From NCBI GenBank assembly GCA_038230735.1, contig JBBRMR010000013.1, positions 1-64,000 of the forward strand: a DNA stretch of 64,000 bases, read 5' to 3'. The stretch's first letter is position 1. Every line of letters begins with the position of its first letter. A program made the position numbers and the translations under genes. This stretch comes from Arcicella sp038230735 (GTDB lineage: Bacteria > Bacteroidota > Bacteroidia > Cytophagales > Spirosomataceae). Shown in pieces: positions 7,829-16,910 of this stretch. Below the pieces are notes generated by a model. The model did not search any database and was not told the DNA's origin. It saw nothing but the letters and a program-made list of their open reading frames with translations.

Positions 7829-8465
7829 AGTGAGAAATGTCGCAAGCTATTTCAACCGTGAATTTTGAGGTATTGTAATCATAAGTGAGTTTGTATAAGC
7901 ACAGATTAGCATGGTCGAAGGTGTCCATTTCATACAGGGGACGGTCGAGCAAGAGTGTGAGGAGTATGCGGATAGCCCGCCCGTGCATAGCAATCAAAAC
8001 GGTTTTTTCTTCGGGCCGGCTTAGGATTAAATCAATAACAGGTTTCTGACGGATAATAACATCTTCGGGACTTTCGCCACCTTCTGATGGCATATCGGTT
8101 TTGCCTTCTATCCAACTGTCAATCAGGATTTTATAATATTCATTATCTCGATTATTCGGAATTTTTCCTTCCCGAACCCCCCAACTAATTTCGTTTAAAC
8201 CCTGATGTTGTTCCCAAGAAATATCGTTATCAATAAATTTATTTACGGATTGATGCGTTCTTTTCAAAGCAGAAGTATAAACTTTGTCGAAAGGAATGTG
8301 TTGATAGGTTTGGAAAAAAGCCTCCGCTTGGGCTTGTCCCAACTCATTGAGGTCAGAATCCACACCACTTCCTTGCACAACGCCCTGACGGTTAAAATCA
8401 GTTTCTCCGTGACGAATTAAATAAATGGTCTTGATATGATGAATGGGTTGTGGTTCGTTAGACAT
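7752..8465 (-). CDS. Histidine phosphatase family protein (phosphoglycerate mutase-like)
   Basis: A 237-residue enzyme with the catalytic RHG motif in YLIRHGETDFNRQG (phospho-His near residue 19), the second His in VLIAMHGRAIRILL, and the acid and Arg in TSALKRTHQS. Such proteins hydrolyse phosphomonoesters through a phospho-histidine; the substrate is not determined by sequence. The last 25 residues lie in a TTATCAGTAAACAG repeat cluster and are probably a late extension. A TACTTTTG box (minus strand, 8497-8504) lies about 30 bp upstream of the start. Confidence 0.88.
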   Translation of the reverse strand: MSNEPQPIHHIKTIYLIRHGETDFNRQGVVQGSGVDSDLNELGQAQAEAFFQTYQHIPFDKVYTSALKRTHQSVNKFIDNDISWEQHQGLNEISWGVREGKIPNNRDNEYYKILIDSWIEGKTDMPSEGGESPEDVIIRQKPVIDLILSRPEEKTVLIAMHGRAIRILLTLLLDRPLYEMDTFDHANLCLYKLTYDYNTSKFTVEIACDISHLDSKQLLKFYSDNRLLIAVRRPIIY

Positions 8466-8496
8466 TGACTGGCAAGAATTTTAACTAATTTTCACG

Positions 8497-8504
8497 CAAA
8501 AGTA
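8497..8504 (-). promoter_or_regulatory. -7 box (TACTTTTG) of the histidine phosphatase gene
   Basis: The minus strand reads TACTTTTG, a match to TAnnTTTG, placed to start transcription near 8493, about 28 bp before the ATG. No good -33 element is seen. Confidence 0.45.
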
Positions 8505-8580
8505 CAGGTTTTCAGTTAAATGCTTGTCATTTTTAAGGTTAATTGATTAAAAGGTAATTGAATTATAAACAAAACAAAAA

Positions 8581-9003
8581 ATGATAAACACCACTATCCC
8601 CCTCGAATTCCTCAATAAAATGAGTGAAAACAATATGGTCGGACACCTCGGTATTGAATTTACCGAAGTTACACCCGAATACATTTGTGCCAAAATGCCC
8701 GTGGACAATCGCACGAAGCAACCCATGGGGCTTCTTCACGGTGGGGCATCGGTGGTGTTGGCGGAATCTTTGGGGAGTATAGCCTCATGGTTGTCATTGG
8801 AAGACCAAAATAAACAGGTAGCCGTGGGCGTAGAAATCAATGCCAATCATTTGAAATCTGCCCGTGAAGGCTACGTTTATGCCAAATGCACAGCTTTGAA
8901 AGTGGGTAGAACGATGCACGTTTGGGACATTAAAATCACCAATGAAGTGGAGGATTTGGTTTGTGTTTGTCGATTGACAACAGCTATAATTGAGAAGAAA
9001 TAA
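8581..9003 (+). CDS. PaaI-type hotdog thioesterase
   Basis: A 140-residue protein with the hotdog signature GLLHGGASVVLAESLGS, which contains the HGG motif and the catalytic acidic residue of the PaaI/MenI group, and the later strand VGVEINANHLKSAREG. Relatives hydrolyse acyl-CoA, including 1,4-dihydroxy-2-naphthoyl-CoA in menaquinone synthesis and phenylacetyl-CoA intermediates. Menaquinone synthesis is a plausible use in this phylum, but no men gene lies nearby, so the substrate is open. Length and start are typical. Confidence 0.9.
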   Translation: MINTTIPLEFLNKMSENNMVGHLGIEFTEVTPEYICAKMPVDNRTKQPMGLLHGGASVVLAESLGSIASWLSLEDQNKQVAVGVEINANHLKSAREGYVYAKCTALKVGRTMHVWDIKITNEVEDLVCVCRLTTAIIEKK

Positions 9004-9068
9004 GCCAAATTTAGATTCCTCTATAACAATATTTGCTCCCTTAATCGTTGTAAGTTAAACAACTAATT

Positions 9069-11537
9069 ATGAATCAATTACAATTCTGGAAAAACTGGCA
9101 AAAGCCAACCCTTACACTTTATATTTTTACCTTGATAATTTTATCTATCTCACTGATAATGTTTGGATTAGCTTATTTTAGAGGTTTGGATAATGTTATT
9201 CATTGGGACGTTCTGAGCGAACTAAACGACCTGCCCATCGTCCTCGACCAATTCAAAATCTCGGCTGATGAAACCCTCAGTATTCCTGCCAAAGCCATCA
9301 CCGTTACGGAACAATTTGTGGCTTCTCCGATGGCGATAAACACGCTTGGAAATTACGTTTTCTTAGGGCTTTTCACGTTGGGTTTCCTCTTGATTCTCTC
9401 GGCACTATCAGCCCTCCGCCGCTTTTGGTATTTGGTGTTTATGGGTTCGGTGATTTTACTAATTGTTACCTTTAATTTTGGGTTAATATTTAATTTTACC
9501 AACAATTATCTCAACATCGGACTGATACTTTTATACGCTGGTACAAGCTACTTTTTCCACGCTTTTCGCCCTAATATTGATATACTCAAACGCTTTGGAA
9601 TATTCCTTTTTATTAGCATTTTGATAGGTTTGGGGATTGCTAAGTTTTCATCCGTAGAACATCCATTTTTACTTCTTGCTAGTTACAGAACTTCTGGGGC
9701 AATGTTACTGAGTATTGGTTTTATTTTCTTGATTTCCTACGAAATTATCAATGGTTTTCTCATTATTTCAACCTCTTCCAAAAGTTCCAGTTCGTTGAAC
9801 AACTTATTGATAATCAGTCTGGTATATCTTTCAAATGTATTGTTAGTTTTTTTGTATAATAATAAAGTGATTGATTGGAACATGATTTACCTCAGTCCAT
9901 TTTTGTTGTTAATTATTTCTTTAATTTTAGGAATTTGGGGCTTCCGACAGCGAGAAAATTTGAGTCGAGAAATTATGGATTTTGAGGAATCGGGGGCGTT
10001 CATATACGTGGGTTTGGGCATCATTACGCTCGCCACTTGCGGACTTGCCTTCGCCACCGCCAACGACCCGATGATTGAGGTAATAGAGGATGCCATTACC
10101 TACTCGCATTTGGCAATGGGTATAACATTTTTAGCGTATATAGTACTGAATTTTGGGTACTTATTTCGGCAAGGTTTGGAAGTTTATAAAGTAGCTTTCA
10201 AACCTAATAAATATTCGCTTTGGTTTTTTAGAATATTAGCTTTAATCATCGTTGGAGGCTTATTATTACTCAAAAATTTCTTTCCCTTAGACCAATTTTC
10301 AACGGCATATTATAACGGTTTGGGCGATTATTACACCACTGAAAAAGACTATAAATTTGCCGAAATTCAGTATAAATTAGGCTTAAATTACGAACCTCGA
10401 AACCACAAAACCAATTACGCCCTCGCATCGCTCGCTCTACTGCAAGGCGACAACGAAACGGCGGGCGTTTATTTCAGAAAAGCCTTAGCCAAAAACCCTT
10501 CTGAATTTGCGTATGAGGCTTTGGGGCGTTCAATTTATGATAATGACAAATTTTTTGAAACCATTTTTGTCTTGAAAGAAGGCTTACAAAAATTTCCAAA
10601 ATCGGGTGAGTTACAGAACAATTTGGCGTATCTCTACAACAAATCTAAACTGATGGATTCAACCGTGATTTATTATGAGTTAGCGGCAAAAAATGCCCAC
10701 AAACCCGAAGTTCCTGCCAGTAATTTGATGGCATTTTGGGCAACCAACGCAAAGGATAAATCGGTGGAAGGAATTTTGGATAAAGTGGAAGATTTGAAGT
10801 ATAATTCGTATCAAGCAAATGTGTTGGCTTTGCGAAATAAAATTACGTCTAATATTCCTTCTACTCAGGCTAAGGACAGTAATTGGGGTGGCGTTTTCTC
10901 GCCTGATTCAACCCTGAATGCTTCTGATTTTGCTTGGATGTACAATCAATCTCTTTATCAAAAATCAGAAGGGAAACCCTTGCCATTGAGGCGGTTATCT
11001 GAATTAGAAGACAATGAATCCCTTTCCGAAGATTTACTTTTTGCCAACGTTATGCAAGATTATTATCAGGGCGACAAACTTCTGGCTTTTCAAAATCTAC
11101 AATTGTGGGCGATGAGCGATTCTACGGATAAAAAAGGGAAATATTACGGAATGTTATTGAATACTTTTCTGAAAAAAGAAACCCTAAGAACGAGTGATGA
11201 TATTGCTAATTTCACTACCATTCCAGAAGCCGAAAAAGCCCTAAAACAATATCCGCTCAATGAAGCCGTGGTGGAAAAAGCGGTTCAATTGTATAACCAA
11301 AACAAGCAAACGCAAAAGGCTTACGAAACCCTGATGAAAGCGATTTCATGGCGGAAAGATTCTCCTAAATTGTATGAATTATACATCACTCAAGCCCAAA
11401 CGATAGGCATGAAAGATTACGCCGCCGATGGTTTGGAGGTACTTCGCAAACTCTCTTCAACCGATTATCAGCGTTTTTTGCCGACCTATCAAGCCAAACA
11501 ACAATCCATAGAAAAGGCGGGGGCTGGTTTTCAGTAA
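9069..11537 (+). CDS. Large membrane protein with C-terminal TPR repeats
   Basis: An 822-residue protein. The first 430 residues contain about ten to eleven hydrophobic helices, beginning LTLYIFTLIILSISLIMFG, with a loop of some 60 residues after the first. The remainder is soluble and helical with tetratricopeptide repeats: YYTTEKDYKFAEIQYKLGL, then NYALASLALLQGDNETAGVY, AYEALGRSIYDNDKFFETIF and LQNNLAYLYNKSKLMDS. TPR regions bind other proteins. It precedes an ABC ATPase by 36 bp, so the two may share a transcript, and it could be a membrane partner or an independent scaffold. I do not recognise a named family. Confidence 0.8.
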   Translation: MNQLQFWKNWQKPTLTLYIFTLIILSISLIMFGLAYFRGLDNVIHWDVLSELNDLPIVLDQFKISADETLSIPAKAITVTEQFVASPMAINTLGNYVFLGLFTLGFLLILSALSALRRFWYLVFMGSVILLIVTFNFGLIFNFTNNYLNIGLILLYAGTSYFFHAFRPNIDILKRFGIFLFISILIGLGIAKFSSVEHPFLLLASYRTSGAMLLSIGFIFLISYEIINGFLIISTSSKSSSSLNNLLIISLVYLSNVLLVFLYNNKVIDWNMIYLSPFLLLIISLILGIWGFRQRENLSREIMDFEESGAFIYVGLGIITLATCGLAFATANDPMIEVIEDAITYSHLAMGITFLAYIVLNFGYLFRQGLEVYKVAFKPNKYSLWFFRILALIIVGGLLLLKNFFPLDQFSTAYYNGLGDYYTTEKDYKFAEIQYKLGLNYEPRNHKTNYALASLALLQGDNETAGVYFRKALAKNPSEFAYEALGRSIYDNDKFFETIFVLKEGLQKFPKSGELQNNLAYLYNKSKLMDSTVIYYELAAKNAHKPEVPASNLMAFWATNAKDKSVEGILDKVEDLKYNSYQANVLALRNKITSNIPSTQAKDSNWGGVFSPDSTLNASDFAWMYNQSLYQKSEGKPLPLRRLSELEDNESLSEDLLFANVMQDYYQGDKLLAFQNLQLWAMSDSTDKKGKYYGMLLNTFLKKETLRTSDDIANFTTIPEAEKALKQYPLNEAVVEKAVQLYNQNKQTQKAYETLMKAISWRKDSPKLYELYITQAQTIGMKDYAADGLEVLRKLSSTDYQRFLPTYQAKQQSIEKAGAGFQ

Positions 11538-11573
11538 ATCAGTAAGTTTGTTTTGTGAAATAAAAGAAAAACG

Positions 11574-12305
11574 ATGCAAATAATACAAACTACCAATATT
11601 TCAAGACGTTACGTGATGGGTGAAGAGATTATTCAAGCCCTCAAAGACGTAACTATTTCGGTCAATAAAGGCGAATACGTGGCTTTTATGGGTCCTTCGG
11701 GTTCTGGAAAGTCCACGCTCATGAACATTGTGGGTTGTTTGGACACGCCCACTTCTGGACGTTATATCCTTAACAATCAGGATGTTAGTGAGATGACTGA
11801 AAACGAACTCGCCACCGTCCGAAACAAGGAAATTGGTTTTGTATTCCAAACTTTCAACCTTTTGCCTCGTCAGTCTTCGCTCGAAAACGTGGCATTGCCC
11901 TTGATTTATGCAGGTTACAACAAAGCCGATAGAATCGAAAAAGCGATGCTCGCCCTCAAAGGCGTAGGTTTAGAAAATCGTGCAGGACACCGCCCCAACG
12001 AACTTTCGGGTGGACAACGCCAGCGGGTAGCCATTGCCCGTGCTTTGGTAAATGACCCTTCAATTCTCTTGGCGGATGAACCCACAGGAAACTTGGACAG
12101 CAAGACTTCCTACGAAATTATGGACTTGTTCGACCAATTATATTCCAAAGGAAATACCATCGTAATGGTTACGCACGAAGACGACATCGCCCAATATGCC
12201 CACCGTATAGTACGTCTGCGTGATGGTTTGGTGGAAAGCGATAAAATCAATAATAATGTTAAAAAAGCGAAGGAATTGATGTTGGGGTTGAAGGAGCAGG
12301 ATTAA
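11574..12305 (+). CDS. ABC transporter ATP-binding protein (MacB/LolD type)
   Basis: A 243-residue ATPase with Walker A GPSGSGKST (residues 40-48), Q-loop GFVFQTFNLLPRQS, signature LSGGQRQRVAIARAL, Walker B LLADEPTGNLDS and H-loop VTHEDD. These match the MacB/LolD/FtsE branch, whose ATPases drive mechanotransmission or lipoprotein release together with FtsX-type permeases. No such permease is encoded within several kilobases, so the partner must be elsewhere or be the preceding TPR membrane protein (speculative). A 48-residue membrane peptide follows after 6 bp. Confidence 0.92.
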   Translation: MQIIQTTNISRRYVMGEEIIQALKDVTISVNKGEYVAFMGPSGSGKSTLMNIVGCLDTPTSGRYILNNQDVSEMTENELATVRNKEIGFVFQTFNLLPRQSSLENVALPLIYAGYNKADRIEKAMLALKGVGLENRAGHRPNELSGGQRQRVAIARALVNDPSILLADEPTGNLDSKTSYEIMDLFDQLYSKGNTIVMVTHEDDIAQYAHRIVRLRDGLVESDKINNNVKKAKELMLGLKEQD

Positions 12306-12311
12306 GGAATT

Positions 12312-12458
12312 ATGAATAAAAACACTCATTATTTAGTTACTACAATTTCAATAATCCTGATTTTAATGGGCGGGTATTTGAGGATTTATTATGGAAGTAG
12401 TTACGGTTTGATACTGACGGGAGGAGTTTTATTTTTAATACTTCGTTACAGAAAGTAG
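12312..12458 (+). CDS. Small two-helix membrane protein
   Basis: A 48-residue frame that starts MNKNTHYLVTTISIILIL and ends LFLILRYRK. It has two hydrophobic segments (about residues 8-20 and 31-45) separated by a short polar turn, with a basic tail, as expected for a small inner-membrane protein. It begins 6 bp after the ABC ATPase stop and lies on the same strand. Translation has not been shown, but the composition is far from random and the spacing is operon-like. No family is recognised. Confidence 0.6.
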   Translation: MNKNTHYLVTTISIILILMGGYLRIYYGSSYGLILTGGVLFLILRYRK

Positions 12459-12474
12459 ATGTTTAGCGAAAATA

Positions 12475-13854
12475 TTATCCCTTCACCAAATTGATAGAAT
12501 AAGGCAAAGAAATTTGAAAAACTGTCTGATTATCAGTTGATTGCACTTCAATATTTCCGCCGTGCAGTTTTACAATTCTGTTTACTAACGATAAACCAAC
12601 GCCGTAGCCTTTGATATTTGCGGTATTCTGACTACGATAAAAAGGCTCGAAAATTAAGTCCATTTCGGGTTTATCCATTTTGCCCTGATTAGCGAAATGA
12701 ACCCCAATACAATTTTTCGTAAAATGTAAACTCACTTTTACGGAATGATTTTCGGAGAATTTACAACCATTTTCCATCAGATTGACAAAGGCAGTTTTCA
12801 GTAATTGGGCATTGCCTTTCACCACCAATTGAGAATCTTCTTCTAATTCATCGGCAAAGTCCACCTGTACTTGATAGTTATTTTCGGCTTGTAGTAAAAG
12901 GTCGCCCGCTTCCCAAATTGTTTCATCCAAACGGACTTCATCGTACATCAATTTATGGTTCAAATCGCTCACTTTAGCTAATTCCAACAGCGTGTTTGAC
13001 AATTGCCCCATCTCTCGAATATCTTGCCTAACTGATTGCAACGTATTCAAATATTCATCGGGTGTACGGGCTTTCAAGAGGGCGACATCAATCTGCGTTC
13101 CAATTTTCATCAAGGGGTTTTTCATCTCGTGTGATACGTTGGAGACAAATAGATTTTGCAGTCGGAATACCTCTCCTAACCGTTCTAAAAGTTCGTTGAA
13201 AGTGGCAGTCAATTGTCCAATTTCATCCTTTGGATTTTGGATAGTAAGCCGTTGATTGACGTTTTGGGGATAGATAGTTTTTACTTGCTTAATAACTTCG
13301 GAAATGGGGGCTAAGGCACGCACCGCAAAATAATATCCCAATAAAGTTACCAATACTAAAACTGACAGAAATATCCAAAGCATGATGTTAAGAAGGTTTT
13401 TCAAGTCTTTTTCTCCCGCCAAATCTACTGCCCCCGCAATGGTTACAACTCTATTAAAACGGTCAGTATATAACATTCCTACAATCTTAAAATCACCTTG
13501 TTTGAACCGTACCGTTCGCTGTTTTCTCACTTGGTTGAGCATATCATAGGTAGTCTTGAAGCCACTTGTGTCGTTGGTACGGTATATTCCAAGGTTTTTA
13601 TAGTCGTATATAGAGAGATTTTCACGATAAAGTTTATCGTTATTTTTCTTATTAATTTTCTGTAATAATTTGGCATTCACTTCTTTCTCCGTTAACAATA
13701 ATTCAGCCGAGGTTGAGGCTTTTTGAGTAAGGCGTTTATAAAATTCTTCCTCCACATAATTATACCGAAGCCAATAAATGACCACGAAGATTGCCAACAC
13801 AATCACCGATACCAAAAGGGTAAATTGTAAAGTAAGTTTTGCTCTGATTTGCAT
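12475..13854 (-). CDS. Sensor histidine kinase (CusS/heavy-metal sensor type)
   Basis: A 459-residue kinase. The first membrane helix is at about 10-30, a periplasmic sensor region of roughly 125 residues follows, then a second helix near 155-178 (LLNIMLWIFLSVLVLVTLLG), a HAMP linker, and the HisKA domain with the phosphoacceptor in FVSNVSHEMKNPL (about H243). The HATPase has NLMENGCKFS, YGVGLSLVNRIVKLHGG. It is encoded immediately after the OmpR-type regulator with no spacer. The signal sensed cannot be read from the periplasmic region; no copper or silver efflux genes are nearby. Confidence 0.93.
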   Translation of the reverse strand: MQIRAKLTLQFTLLVSVIVLAIFVVIYWLRYNYVEEEFYKRLTQKASTSAELLLTEKEVNAKLLQKINKKNNDKLYRENLSIYDYKNLGIYRTNDTSGFKTTYDMLNQVRKQRTVRFKQGDFKIVGMLYTDRFNRVVTIAGAVDLAGEKDLKNLLNIMLWIFLSVLVLVTLLGYYFAVRALAPISEVIKQVKTIYPQNVNQRLTIQNPKDEIGQLTATFNELLERLGEVFRLQNLFVSNVSHEMKNPLMKIGTQIDVALLKARTPDEYLNTLQSVRQDIREMGQLSNTLLELAKVSDLNHKLMYDEVRLDETIWEAGDLLLQAENNYQVQVDFADELEEDSQLVVKGNAQLLKTAFVNLMENGCKFSENHSVKVSLHFTKNCIGVHFANQGKMDKPEMDLIFEPFYRSQNTANIKGYGVGLSLVNRIVKLHGGNIEVQSTDNQTVFQISLPYSINLVKG

Positions 13855-14538
13855 TTATTCTTCCACTTTCAAAACATAACCAACGCCATATTGCGTATGA
13901 ATCAATTTTGTATCATAGTTTTTATCCACTTTTTTGCGTAACATCGTCATAAAAACCTCAATGACATTCGTTCCCATATCGATTCGACTATCCCACACTT
14001 TGGCGGCAATATCGGCTTTGGAAATTACCTTCCCTTGATTTCTCAGTAAGTATTCCAACAGAGCAAATTCACGAGCGGTAAGGTCAATTTTTTGTCCATC
14101 TCTTACAACGGAATGGGCATCAAAATTCATCTCCAAATCACTGTATGCTAACGTATTAGCCACAATTGGCAGTGGTGTTTGAGTACGTTTTGCCAATACT
14201 TTTACCCTTGCCAAAAATTCCAAGAAATCAAAAGGTTTTACCAAATAATCATCCGCCCCTGCATCAAAACCCATCAATTTTTCGTCGATACTTCCCAAGG
14301 CAGTTAGCATCAGAATGGGCGTAGCAATGCCTTCTTTGCGGAGTTCTCTGCACAATTCCCAGCCATTCATACCTGGCATAATAATATCGGTAACAATGAT
14401 TTGGTATTGATTTTTTTGGGCAAGATGTTTACCAACCATACCATCGTAGGCAATATCCACTTCAAAACCATTTTCTTCCAATCCCTGACGGAGTGAATGA
14501 AGCGTCTTAGGTTCGTCTTCTATTAGTAGTATCTTCAT
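13855..14538 (-). CDS. OmpR/PhoB family response regulator
   Basis: A 227-residue regulator. The receiver has EDEP at 7-10, phosphoacceptor D51 in IIVTDIIMPGMNG, and K in YLVKPFDFLE. The C-terminal winged helix reads LTAREFALLEYLLRNQGKVISKADI and ends TKLIHTQYGVGYVLK. It is translated in one unit with the downstream kinase; the gene ends exactly where the kinase begins. Immediately upstream of its ATG is a composite repeat (TTCGAT iterons and a GGACTGATGGGGACACCAG element). Confidence 0.95.
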   Translation of the reverse strand: MKILLIEDEPKTLHSLRQGLEENGFEVDIAYDGMVGKHLAQKNQYQIIVTDIIMPGMNGWELCRELRKEGIATPILMLTALGSIDEKLMGFDAGADDYLVKPFDFLEFLARVKVLAKRTQTPLPIVANTLAYSDLEMNFDAHSVVRDGQKIDLTAREFALLEYLLRNQGKVISKADIAAKVWDSRIDMGTNVIEVFMTMLRKKVDKNYDTKLIHTQYGVGYVLKVEE

Positions 14539-14544
14539 TTAGTT

Positions 14545-14609
14545 GTTCGATATTCGTTTTTCGATGCTCGGAATTCAATGTTGCCTATGTGGACTGATGG
14601 GGACACCAG
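14545..14609. repeat. Composite repeat: TTCGAT iterons plus GGACACCAG element (copy A)
   Basis: A run of TTCGAT-like words (about 14547-14575, ending GGAATTCA) is followed by a 23-nt element at 14587-14609 that contains GGACTGATGGGGACACCAG. The same order and sequence recur at 18083-18228 upstream of bshA. Both copies start within a few to about a dozen bases of a minus-strand start codon. Confidence 0.75.
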
Positions 14610-14660
14610 TCACGGGTATATAACGGTGGTTGCCTCGAATACTGAAACAAAGATAAAATA

Positions 14661-14698
14661 AAAAACTCCGCAAGAGACATTTGCCTTACGGAGTTTTA
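14661..14698. terminator. Terminator downstream of the fatty acid hydroxylase gene
   Basis: AAAACTCCG pairs with CGGAGTTTT, with extra pairing inside (CAAG-type bases and a short loop). A and T runs flank both sides, so it could stop transcription from either strand. Confidence 0.75.
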
Positions 14699-14734
14699 AA
14701 ATCTATAATCTGTTCTCTAATCACTATACCCTAT

Positions 14735-15385
14735 TTACAGATTCTCAGAAACTTTTGATTTATCCATCGTTGCCATCGTACCGAACATATAATCCCACAA
14801 TGGGGATGATACCCCAAAAACGGCGTTTCCGTCTTTGTAGTGGTGTACGGCATGATTGATCCACAACTGTTTCATAAAATTTTGGGGAGGAGCGTAAGCG
14901 TGAACTGAATAATGCACCAATAAATAAGCCGCATAGCCCCAAATAAATCCAGGAAAAAAAGCATAGGCTGATTCACCCATCAAGACAAAGAATATGGTAA
15001 AAAGTGTAATTGCTGCCACCGCCGCAATAATTGGAGGCATTGCCAAGCGAGTTTTATCTTTCGGATATTCGTGGTGAACACCATGAGCAACGTATTGAAA
15101 TTTGGCTCGGGCTTCAGTAGTAGGTTCGATATGATAAACACTGCGATGCACCCAATATTCAACGAAAGTAAAAATAATTGTACCCGTCAAAAATAGGCTT
15201 CCAATCATCCAATTTTCTAAATTTGTGTGTGTGAAAGCGTAATATCCCAAAACCGTACCCGTCACAAAAAAAATGCTCACGGGAATGGCAATGTGGGTAT
15301 GCGAAAGTCTTTCTAAAATTGGGTTATCAAATAATTGTTTAGAACCTTTATGTTTGGGTCTTGGGTTTGCGTGTGTTGCTTCCAT
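14735..15385 (-). CDS. Fatty acid hydroxylase (FA2H-like, sterol desaturase superfamily)
   Basis: A 216-residue membrane enzyme with the eight-His di-iron pattern: HRSVYH, then HGVHHEYPKDKTRLAMPP, HYSVHAY and HAVHHYKDGNAVFGVSS followed by LWDYMFGTM. The RL-MPP segment and the final GxSSxLWD are characteristic of fatty acid 2-hydroxylases, which hydroxylate the alpha carbon of fatty acyl chains of sphingolipids. Four or so membrane helices are seen. Sphingolipids and hydroxylated lipids occur in this phylum; the exact substrate is inference. A carotenoid hydroxylase is less likely because of the RL-MPP and WD motifs. Confidence 0.85.
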   Translation of the reverse strand: MEATHANPRPKHKGSKQLFDNPILERLSHTHIAIPVSIFFVTGTVLGYYAFTHTNLENWMIGSLFLTGTIIFTFVEYWVHRSVYHIEPTTEARAKFQYVAHGVHHEYPKDKTRLAMPPIIAAVAAITLFTIFFVLMGESAYAFFPGFIWGYAAYLLVHYSVHAYAPPQNFMKQLWINHAVHHYKDGNAVFGVSSPLWDYMFGTMATMDKSKVSENL

Positions 15386-15586
15386 TCTTCTGTTTTATAA
15401 GAGGTAGGATTATTACATTAAATTGTACTAATCTTATACAAATAGCTTTTAATTGGTGATTTTATTGAATTATAACGACAAATCTACGAAAAAAGTTTAG
15501 ACTTGGATTGTATTTTTCCAAAAAAAATGATTTTAAATTCTATAATATTAAGTCTTAAAAACAGTGGTTTACCTACAAAAAATAGG

Positions 15587-16870
15587 TTAAATTTTGGGTG
15601 CTTTGGCTCGGATAATTAGGCGAAGAGATTGGTCATAAGTAACGTAGTTCCAAAGCCAATTAATGAAAATTAACACTCGGTTTTTTACGCCTACAATGAA
15701 CATTAAGTGGACAAACATCCACGTGAGCCAAGCGAAAAATCCATGAAAATGCCAGAAAGGTAAATCAACCACCGCCAAGTTTCTGCCAACGGTTGCCATT
15801 GACCCTAAGTCTTTGTAAATGAACTCTTTAAGCGGATTCCCTCTTAATAAATTTTTTAGATTTTGAGCTAACAATTTCCCTTGCTGGATGGCGGGTTGAG
15901 CCACTTGGGGATGCCCGTTAGGGTATTTTTCTTCGATCATAACAGCGACATCCCCTACGGCAAAAAGGCTATCGTAGCTCTCAATTTGATTAAAACGGTT
16001 TACTTTTACACGTCCGCCACGACCCAAAACGGCAGGATTTATTCCTTCAATACCATTGGCTTTCACGCCCGCCGCCCACACCAAATTATTGGTGCGGATG
16101 GATGTTCCATCATTCAAATATACATATTTACCATCAAAATCAGTAACCCGACAATTTAGACGCACATTTACCCCTAATTGTTCGAGATAATCTTTTGATT
16201 TACGCTGAGCATTTTCAGACATCGGTCCTAATAATTCTCCACCCGATTCGATGATATTTATTTGCATTAAATTAAAGTCTAATTCGGGATAATCCTTTGG
16301 TAAAACGTGTCTTCTCATTTCGGCTAATGTCCCCGAAATCTCGACGCCCGTGGGTCCTCCTCCCACCACCACCACATTCATTAATCCAACTCTATCATCC
16401 TGATTATCAGAGACTAATGCTTTTTCAAAACTTTCTAATAAACGATTCCTTAACCCCAAAGCCTCCCCAACTGACTTCATCGGTAATGCTCTTTCTTCAA
16501 TATTTTTGTTACCAAAAAAGTTAGTATCAGCCCCAATTGCCAGCACTAAATAGTCGTAATTTAACTCCCCTAAATCGGTTATAATGGTATTTTGTTCCGA
16601 AATAATTTTTGTAACCTGAGCGACTCGCACGTGGATATTGGCATCATTATGAAACGCCAAACGCAAGGGAAAAGAAATGGCAGAAGGTTCAAGTCCAGCG
16701 GTGGCAACTTGATAGAAAAGCGGCTGAAATTGGTGATAATTATTTTTATCAATCAAAATAACCTGAAAATCATCATCTCCCGCTAATTTTTGAGCCAGTT
16801 GCAAACCACCGAAGCCCGCCCCGATGACAATTACTTTTTTCTGATTGGTTTCTGGGATATTTAATGGCAT
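15587..16870 (-). CDS. ndh: Type II NADH dehydrogenase (NAD(P)/FAD-dependent oxidoreductase)
   Basis: A 427-residue monotopic flavoprotein that passes electrons from NADH to quinone without pumping protons. The N-terminal FAD fold has VIVIGAGFGGLQLAQKL, the quinone-site region HQFQPLFYQVATAGLEPS is clear, the NAD fold has VVVGGGPTGVEISG, and LFAVGDVAV is the FAD-binding ATG-type motif. The C-terminal hydrophobic helices (FFAWLTWMFVHLMFIVG) tether it to the membrane. The frame is open to 16924, but that start is GTG inside bshA; the ATG at 16870 (MPLNIPETNQKK) fits the family. It follows bshA by 40 bp on the same strand. Confidence 0.93.
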   Translation of the reverse strand: MPLNIPETNQKKVIVIGAGFGGLQLAQKLAGDDDFQVILIDKNNYHQFQPLFYQVATAGLEPSAISFPLRLAFHNDANIHVRVAQVTKIISEQNTIITDLGELNYDYLVLAIGADTNFFGNKNIEERALPMKSVGEALGLRNRLLESFEKALVSDNQDDRVGLMNVVVVGGGPTGVEISGTLAEMRRHVLPKDYPELDFNLMQINIIESGGELLGPMSENAQRKSKDYLEQLGVNVRLNCRVTDFDGKYVYLNDGTSIRTNNLVWAAGVKANGIEGINPAVLGRGGRVKVNRFNQIESYDSLFAVGDVAVMIEEKYPNGHPQVAQPAIQQGKLLAQNLKNLLRGNPLKEFIYKDLGSMATVGRNLAVVDLPFWHFHGFFAWLTWMFVHLMFIVGVKNRVLIFINWLWNYVTYDQSLRLIIRAKAPKI

Positions 16871-16910
16871 GATTTTGATGCGACCGTCGCACGGTTCGGT
16901 TTGAGATAAA

